From Streptomyces sp. AC550_RSS872 (GTDB lineage: Bacteria > Actinomycetota > Actinomycetes > Streptomycetales > Streptomycetaceae), in the NCBI RefSeq assembly GCF_019049285.1, contig NZ_JAGMUL010000005.1, forward strand, positions 159,652-223,651: DNA of 64,000 nucleotides, read 5' to 3'. Shown here in pieces: positions 59,828 through 64,000 of the stretch (its first letter is position 1; each line of letters starts with the position of its first letter). Under the pieces are notes generated by a model. It had not been told where the DNA came from. It ran no database searches and saw only the letters and a list, made by a program, of their open reading frames with translations. The position numbers and the translations under genes are program-made.

Positions 59828-60652
59828 ATGTCGCGTTGGGCAGGGCTGCCCGCGGAACTTGATCCGCGGGTGCGGCAGTTGGTGGTGCGCTTACGCCGGC
59901 TGAAGGACCACAGCGGGCTGAGCCTGCGGCAGCTCGCCGCGCGGACGGGCTACAGCGAGAAGTCATGGGAACGGTATCTGGGCGGCAGGTCACTCCCGCC
60001 CCCTGAGGCCGTCGAGGCACTGGCCCGGGCGGTGGGCGAGGATCCGACGCGCCTACTGGCGTTGCACGAGGTCGCCGCGGACGCATGGGGCAACAGACGC
60101 GCGGAGCCGCTCACCGAGACCACCGGGGCCAGCAAGACCACCGGAGCCCCCGAGCCCACCGACACCACCGACACCACCGACACCACCGAGCCACGCTCGC
60201 CCGGCCGTTCGCTGCGCGTCGCGCTCGCGGCGGGGGCCGTGGCGCTGGCGCTGGCGGTCGCCACGGCCGTCCTCCTCGTCGTACGGCTGGGTGGCGACGC
60301 GGCGGAACGACCGACGGCTTCCCTCCCCGCGACCGCCGCCTCGGCATCCGCGCCGGAGTCCGCGTCGGCCGCGCGGTCGGAGCCCCCGTACACCTGCCGC
60401 ATCGAGCGGATCGACGGACGCTGGTTCGCGGGCCTCAGCCGCACCGACGGGGTCATCCTGGCGAACGGCCATGCGGGGCCGGAGGTGGCCGAGGCACAGT
60501 GTCTGCTGCGCCGGGCGGGTGTCTCGCCGGGCGGCATCGACGGGATCTTCGGTCCGATGACGGAGCGCGCGGTCAAGCGCGCGCAGCAGCGGTCCGGTCT
60601 CGTCGTGGACGGCATCATCGGACCGCACACCTGGAAGGCCCTACGGCGATGA
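59828..60652 (+). CDS. Membrane-anchored HTH regulator with external peptidoglycan-binding domain
   Basis: A 274-residue fusion. Residues ~15-80 form an XRE-type helix-turn-helix (LVVRLRRLKDHSGLSLRQLAARTGYSEKSWERYLGGRSLPP). A Thr/Asp repeat linker (DTTDTTDTTE) follows, then a transmembrane helix (~133-155), a Ser/Ala-rich stretch, and an outer PG_binding_1 domain (CLLRRAGVSPGGIDGIFGPMTERAVKRAQQRSGLVVDGIIGPHTWKAL). The topology, DNA-binding inside and wall-binding outside, suggests a direct wall-to-gene sensor. GGGGGAAAC precedes the ATG at 59828. It overlaps the next HTH gene by 4 bp. Confidence 0.85.
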   Translation: MSRWAGLPAELDPRVRQLVVRLRRLKDHSGLSLRQLAARTGYSEKSWERYLGGRSLPPPEAVEALARAVGEDPTRLLALHEVAADAWGNRRAEPLTETTGASKTTGAPEPTDTTDTTDTTEPRSPGRSLRVALAAGAVALALAVATAVLLVVRLGGDAAERPTASLPATAASASAPESASAARSEPPYTCRIERIDGRWFAGLSRTDGVILANGHAGPEVAEAQCLLRRAGVSPGGIDGIFGPMTERAVKRAQQRSGLVVDGIIGPHTWKALRR

Positions 60653-61488
60653 CGGCACCGTCCCCGGAACGGGCCCGACTGGCCGCCGCGCTACGGGAGT
60701 TGAAAGGGCGGACCGGCCTGAGCCTGGCCGGCCTCGCGGCGAAGACCGCGTTCAGCAAGTCGTCCTGGGACCGCTACCTCAACGCCCGGACGGTCCCTCC
60801 GCGCGACGCCGTCCAGGAACTGTGCCGCCTCGCCGGTGAGCCGGAGGGGCGCTGTCTGGCGCTGTGGGAGATCGCGGAGTCGGAGGGCAGCGGACGGGCC
60901 ACGGAGGGGGCACCCGCGCCTCCGGAAGAGGTGACCCCGGACGGGGGCGCCGCCGATGACGGCTCCGTGCGGCGCAGCGCGACCCTCGTGGCGGTGCTCG
61001 CGTCGGTGTGCGCCGTGGCCGTCGGGGGCGTCGCCGCGGTGGCGGTTCTGCTGCCGCACCGGGACGGCGAACCGCGCGCGTCGCTGTCACCGCCCCCGGC
61101 CGCGACCGGGCCGCGCTGCCAGGGAGAGGTCTGCGAGGGCAAGAGCGCCATGCAGATGAAGTGCGCGGGCGGACCGGAGACCCTCGCCGCGCACCGGACC
61201 GCCTCCGGCGCCTGGATGGAACTGCGCTACAGCCGGGAGTGCGGGACGAGTTGGGCCCGGATGTGGGCGACACGCATTGGCGACCGGCTCGAAATGTCGG
61301 CCGGCGACAAGGGCGGCGGCTCCGGTGGCGGCGGCGTCCACAGCGCCGAGATCGAGCACGGCGTCGACGCGGACAACTACGTCTACACCCCCATGACCGC
61401 GACCCGCCCCGGAACCGTTGTCCGGGCTTGCTTCCACCCGGCCGCGGGCGGCGGCACGGAGTGTTTCGACAGCCGTGTGGGGAGGTGA
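60649..61488 (+). CDS. Membrane-anchored HTH protein with DUF2690 domain
   Basis: A 279-residue protein. Its N-terminal helix-turn-helix (LRELKGRTGLSLAGLAAKTAFSKSSWDRYLNARTVPPRDAVQELC) is clearly paralogous to that of the preceding gene. One transmembrane helix at ~105-130 leads to an external DUF2690 domain (GEVCEGKSAMQMKCAGGPETLAAHRTASGAWMELRYSRECGTSWARMW) with four conserved Cys. The ATG at 60649 overlaps the previous stop (ATGA), so both are coproduced. Ligand and target genes are unknown. Confidence 0.84.
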   Translation: MTAPSPERARLAAALRELKGRTGLSLAGLAAKTAFSKSSWDRYLNARTVPPRDAVQELCRLAGEPEGRCLALWEIAESEGSGRATEGAPAPPEEVTPDGGAADDGSVRRSATLVAVLASVCAVAVGGVAAVAVLLPHRDGEPRASLSPPPAATGPRCQGEVCEGKSAMQMKCAGGPETLAAHRTASGAWMELRYSRECGTSWARMWATRIGDRLEMSAGDKGGGSGGGGVHSAEIEHGVDADNYVYTPMTATRPGTVVRACFHPAAGGGTECFDSRVGR

Positions 61489-61524
61489 GAGGCGTTGTCA
61501 GTGGCTGCCCCTACAGTCGCTGGC

Positions 61525-62328
61525 ATGGCGACACTTCCGAACCCTCTGCCGAGGCTCGCGTCCCTCGGACTGCGACTGCCGCCCGGCGGCCTGGTGGACG
61601 CGACCGACGACGGGCCGTGGCACGAGCCGCTGCTGTGGCTGTCGGACGACCGGGCGGCTCCCGGCGAGTGGAGCGCACTGCGCCGGACGGCACCGGCCGT
61701 GGGCCTGCTCCCGGTCGTCCTGGACGTCGGCGCCGGTCACGGCGGCCCGGAGCTGTGGGAATTGATGCCCGGCGAGATGTCGTACGCCGGGGATCACGAC
61801 GCCGAGGAGGTGCTGGAGGAGTTCTGGGAGGAGTACGCGGAGGACGACGCGCCCTGGCCCGGCCTGACGATCCCCGGGGCCACCAAGGCCACTGGCGCCG
61901 CTGAGGGCACCGACCCGGCCCAGGACGCCGACTCCGTCGCCTCCGACATCGTGGACTCCCTCCTCGACGGCCGCGGCCCCCTCAAGGACCCCCGTCTCGC
62001 CCTCGTCCCGGCCCGCCGCAGCGCCGACATCCCCACGGCGATCGGCTGGATGGGCCCGGCGAACCACGAGAACGACACCGGGCGTCTGTCCGCGGTGCTC
62101 CGCTCCTGGGAGGACCGGTTCGGCATACGCACCGTGGCCCTCGGCTTCGACACCCTGCTGGTGTCCGTCGCCACCCCGCCCACCACCCCGGCCGAGGCGG
62201 AGGCCCTGGCCGCCGAGCACTTCGCCTTCTGCCCGGACAACATCTGGCAGGGCACCGACAGCACCCTGAGCGCCTACGCCGAGAACCAGCTCCTCAACCA
62301 GCCGGCCTGGCACTTCTGGTGGGACTGA
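61525..62328 (+). CDS. DUF4253 domain protein
   Basis: About 267 residues. The C-terminal half carries the DUF4253 pattern: WMGPANHENDTGRLSAVLRSWEDRFGIRTVALGFDTLLVSVATPPTT, ending AEHFAFCPDNIWQG and NQPAWHFWWD. The N-terminal half is rich in Trp/Leu with no recognised motif. No signal peptide. The family is of unknown function and occurs beside toxin/immunity-type genes in some genomes. The TTG at 61495 has GGAGGTGA upstream and could be the true start; I list the first ATG. Confidence 0.75.
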   Translation: MATLPNPLPRLASLGLRLPPGGLVDATDDGPWHEPLLWLSDDRAAPGEWSALRRTAPAVGLLPVVLDVGAGHGGPELWELMPGEMSYAGDHDAEEVLEEFWEEYAEDDAPWPGLTIPGATKATGAAEGTDPAQDADSVASDIVDSLLDGRGPLKDPRLALVPARRSADIPTAIGWMGPANHENDTGRLSAVLRSWEDRFGIRTVALGFDTLLVSVATPPTTPAEAEALAAEHFAFCPDNIWQGTDSTLSAYAENQLLNQPAWHFWWD

Positions 62329-62377
62329 CCGAAAGGCACAGCCACCACGACCGCCACGGCCACGGCCACCGCCCTGG

Positions 62378-63589
62378 CTAGGCCTGCCGCAGCCCCTCCC
62401 CCAGCCTCCTGAGCCCCTCCCCGATCTCCTCCGGCGTCTGCGTCACGAAGCACAGCCGCATCGTCGACTGGTCGGGCTCACCGGCGTAGAAGGGCGCCCC
62501 GGGCACATAGGCGACGTCGTGCCGCACCACCTCGGGCAGCAGGGCCGTCGTGTCGTACGGCTCCGGAAGCCGGGCCCAGAGGAACATGCCGCCCTCTGGC
62601 CGGCCCCAGGCGGAGCCCTGCGGGAGGGCATCGGCCAGGCCCGCCAGCATGGCGTCGCGGCGCTCGCGGTAGACGTCCCTGACGCGGGCCACATGGGCGT
62701 CGAGGCCGGTCAGACAGCGGGCGGCGGCGAGCTGGTTGACCGTCGGGGTGTGCAGGTCGGCGGCCTGCTTGGCGACCGCGCAGGCCCGCCGCAGGGCCGC
62801 GGGCGCGCGCAGCCAGCCCAGCCGCATCCCCGGCGCCATCACCTTGGAGAAGGAGCCGAGCAGCACCGTGCGGTCCTCCGCACCGGAGTACGAGGCGATC
62901 CACGGCACCCGCTCGCCCTCGTACCGGAGTTCGCCGTACGGGTCGTCCTCGACGATCCACACCCCGCTCCGGGCGGCGACCTCGGCGACGGCCGCCCGGC
63001 GTTCGGCGGGCAGGGTTCTGCCGGTCGGGTTCTGGAAGGTGGGCACGGTGTAGAAGAGCTTCGGCCGCTCCCGCGCCACCAGCTCCTCCAGCGCCCGCGG
63101 ATCCACTCCGTCCGCATCGCCGGGCACGGCCACGATCCGCGCTCCCGCGAGGCCGAACACCTGAAGTGCCGCCAGATAGCAGGGGTCCTCGACGAGCACC
63201 GTGTCGCCGGGCTCCAGCAGCGCGGTGGCCAGCAGCGACAGGCCCTGCTGGGAGCCGGTGGTGATGAGGAGGTCCTCGGCGTCCGTCGCCAGTGCGCGCG
63301 CCGACATGCGGGCGGCGAGCCCGGCACGCAGGCTCGGCTCGCCCTCCGTCGTGGAGTACTGCAACGCCTGCGCCGGCGTCTCCGCGAGCACGTCCCGGAA
63401 AGCGGCCGCGATGCCCTCCCGGTCGAAGAGCTCCGGCGCCGGCAGCCCACCCGCGAAGTTGATGACCTCGGGCCGCGCGGTGACGGCGAGAATGTCCCGC
63501 ACCGGCGAACCCCCCACGGCACCGGTCCGCGCCGCGAGCGGCGGCACGGCAACTGAGACTGGGCGGGGCGCGGGCTCGATGACGGTCAT
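62378..63589 (-). CDS. PLP-dependent class I/II aminotransferase (2-aminoadipate type)
   Basis: A 403-residue fold-type I aminotransferase: NFAGGLPAPELFDREGI, ITTGSQQGLSLLATALLEPGDTVLVEDPCY, FYTVPTFQNPTGRTL, and the PLP-Lys segment LGSFSKVMAPGMRLGW near residue 240. This resembles LysN/alpha-aminoadipate and MocR-type aminotransferases, but no DNA-binding domain is attached. It transfers amino groups between amino and 2-oxo acids; the substrate is not predictable. It begins at 63589; a 411-bp stretch with a minisatellite follows on the right. Confidence 0.88.
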   Translation of the reverse strand: MTVIEPAPRPVSVAVPPLAARTGAVGGSPVRDILAVTARPEVINFAGGLPAPELFDREGIAAAFRDVLAETPAQALQYSTTEGEPSLRAGLAARMSARALATDAEDLLITTGSQQGLSLLATALLEPGDTVLVEDPCYLAALQVFGLAGARIVAVPGDADGVDPRALEELVARERPKLFYTVPTFQNPTGRTLPAERRAAVAEVAARSGVWIVEDDPYGELRYEGERVPWIASYSGAEDRTVLLGSFSKVMAPGMRLGWLRAPAALRRACAVAKQAADLHTPTVNQLAAARCLTGLDAHVARVRDVYRERRDAMLAGLADALPQGSAWGRPEGGMFLWARLPEPYDTTALLPEVVRHDVAYVPGAPFYAGEPDQSTMRLCFVTQTPEEIGEGLRRLGEGLRQA

Positions 63590-63714
63590 GACACGGCTCC
63601 TTCGGCTCGGCGACGGGGGGGACGGCTCGTGCCGGGCAGCCTAGAGAACTACGTGTCACCTACAAGCGACTTTCCGGAATGCGGACCGGGAGGGACCGGA
63701 AGAGAGCCGGGGAA

Positions 63715-63941
63715 CAGGGCCGGGGCAGGGCCGGGAACAGGGCCCGGAGCAGGGCCGGGAACAGGGCCCGGAGCAGGGCCCGGAGCAGGGCCGGGAACAG
63801 GGCCCGGAGCAGGGCCGGGAACAGGCCCAGGAACAGGACCGGGAACAGGGCCCGGAACAGGACCGGGAACAGGCCCAGGAACAGGGCCCGGAACAGGACC
63901 GGGAACAGGCCCAGGAACAGGCCCAGGAACAGGGCCCGGTC
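63715..63941 (+). repeat. 12-bp minisatellite, about 19 units
   Basis: The consensus unit is CAGGGCCCGGAA with variants (CAGGGCCGGGAA, CAGGCCCAGGAA, CAGGACCGGGAA); the first unit is 11 bp. It lies upstream of the aminotransferase gene and runs nearly to the window edge. Because the period is a multiple of three, all frames stay open; a rightward frame from ATG 63679 reads Arg/Gly/Asn-rich sequence (MRTGRDRKRAG) beyond the window, but coding is unproven. Expect length variation between strains. Confidence 0.85.
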
Positions 63942-64000
63942 AGAGACCAGAATCCGGCCCCCGCCGCCCCGTACACCCCCGACCGCCCCGCATCCCAATC

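Noticed and set aside
63715..63941. CRISPR array
   Set aside because: Units are 12 bp and contiguous, with no spacers and no cas genes.

Overview
This 64-kb window is a high-GC actinobacterial chromosome segment, almost certainly from Streptomyces. The evidence is strong third-codon G/C bias with long antisense open frames, frequent GTG starts, a futalosine-type menaquinone cluster, a class I lysyl-tRNA synthetase, and many Streptomyces-typical families (DUF4229, DUF6232, DUF2637, DUF2690, DUF3558-like, CE1758/CE1759 pair). From memory, the left half resembles the conserved core order around hemL and the mqn genes in S. coelicolor; this was not checked by search.

Layout. 0-8 kb: Tat-exported KstD-like flavoprotein (cut by the window edge), an orphan sugar-binding lipoprotein, and a lipid module of acyl-CoA ligase, broken thiolase, FabG-like reductase, MaoC hydratase and TetR regulator. 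8-12.8 kb: two overlapping SPFH/band-7 membrane genes, a DUF4229 membrane protein, a GNAT acetyltransferase and a UdgX-type uracil-DNA glycosylase. 12.8-18.5 kb: menaquinone genes mqnE, UbiX-like, UbiA-like (mqnP) and UbiD-like (mqnL), with an Lrp/AsnC regulator and a rhomboid protease among them. 18.5-23.5 kb: small membrane genes, a DUF6232 protein and its overlapping partner sharing an NYYFGD motif, a nucleobase deaminase, an IPNS-like oxygenase and a frameshifted condensation-domain gene. 23.5-31.3 kb: cytochrome c maturation operon (tlpA/resA-ccdA-resB-ccsB), a Tat lipoprotein deacetylase, and hemL with an overlapping phosphatase gene; ccs and hemL jointly serve haem supply and use.

31.3-47 kb is an accessory, decaying stretch: an IS5-type transposase remnant, MerR regulator with macrolide-type glycosyltransferase, a DUF4097 gene divergent from a MarR regulator with an IS30-like N-terminal helix-turn-helix, a deletion scar joining a headless LacI gene to the tail of an alpha-glucosidase gene, a lipase, an alcohol dehydrogenase remnant split by a MITE, a two-component system, a flavin reductase/monooxygenase pair, an AraC regulator, and a second MITE copy that supplies the stop codon of a quinone oxidoreductase gene. 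47-57 kb: HxlR regulator, small secreted and membrane proteins, SDR, RtcB, two lipoproteins and a DUF2637 protein. 57-64 kb: divergent lysS and argS, then a possible cell-wall-sensing group (secreted peptidoglycan-binding protein divergent from two overlapping HTH-membrane genes, one with an external peptidoglycan-binding domain), a DUF4253 protein, a PLP aminotransferase and a 12-bp minisatellite.

At least six genes are broken (thiolase, condensation protein, transposase, LacI, alpha-glucosidase, alcohol dehydrogenase). No rRNA, tRNA, CRISPR array or intact insertion sequence was seen.
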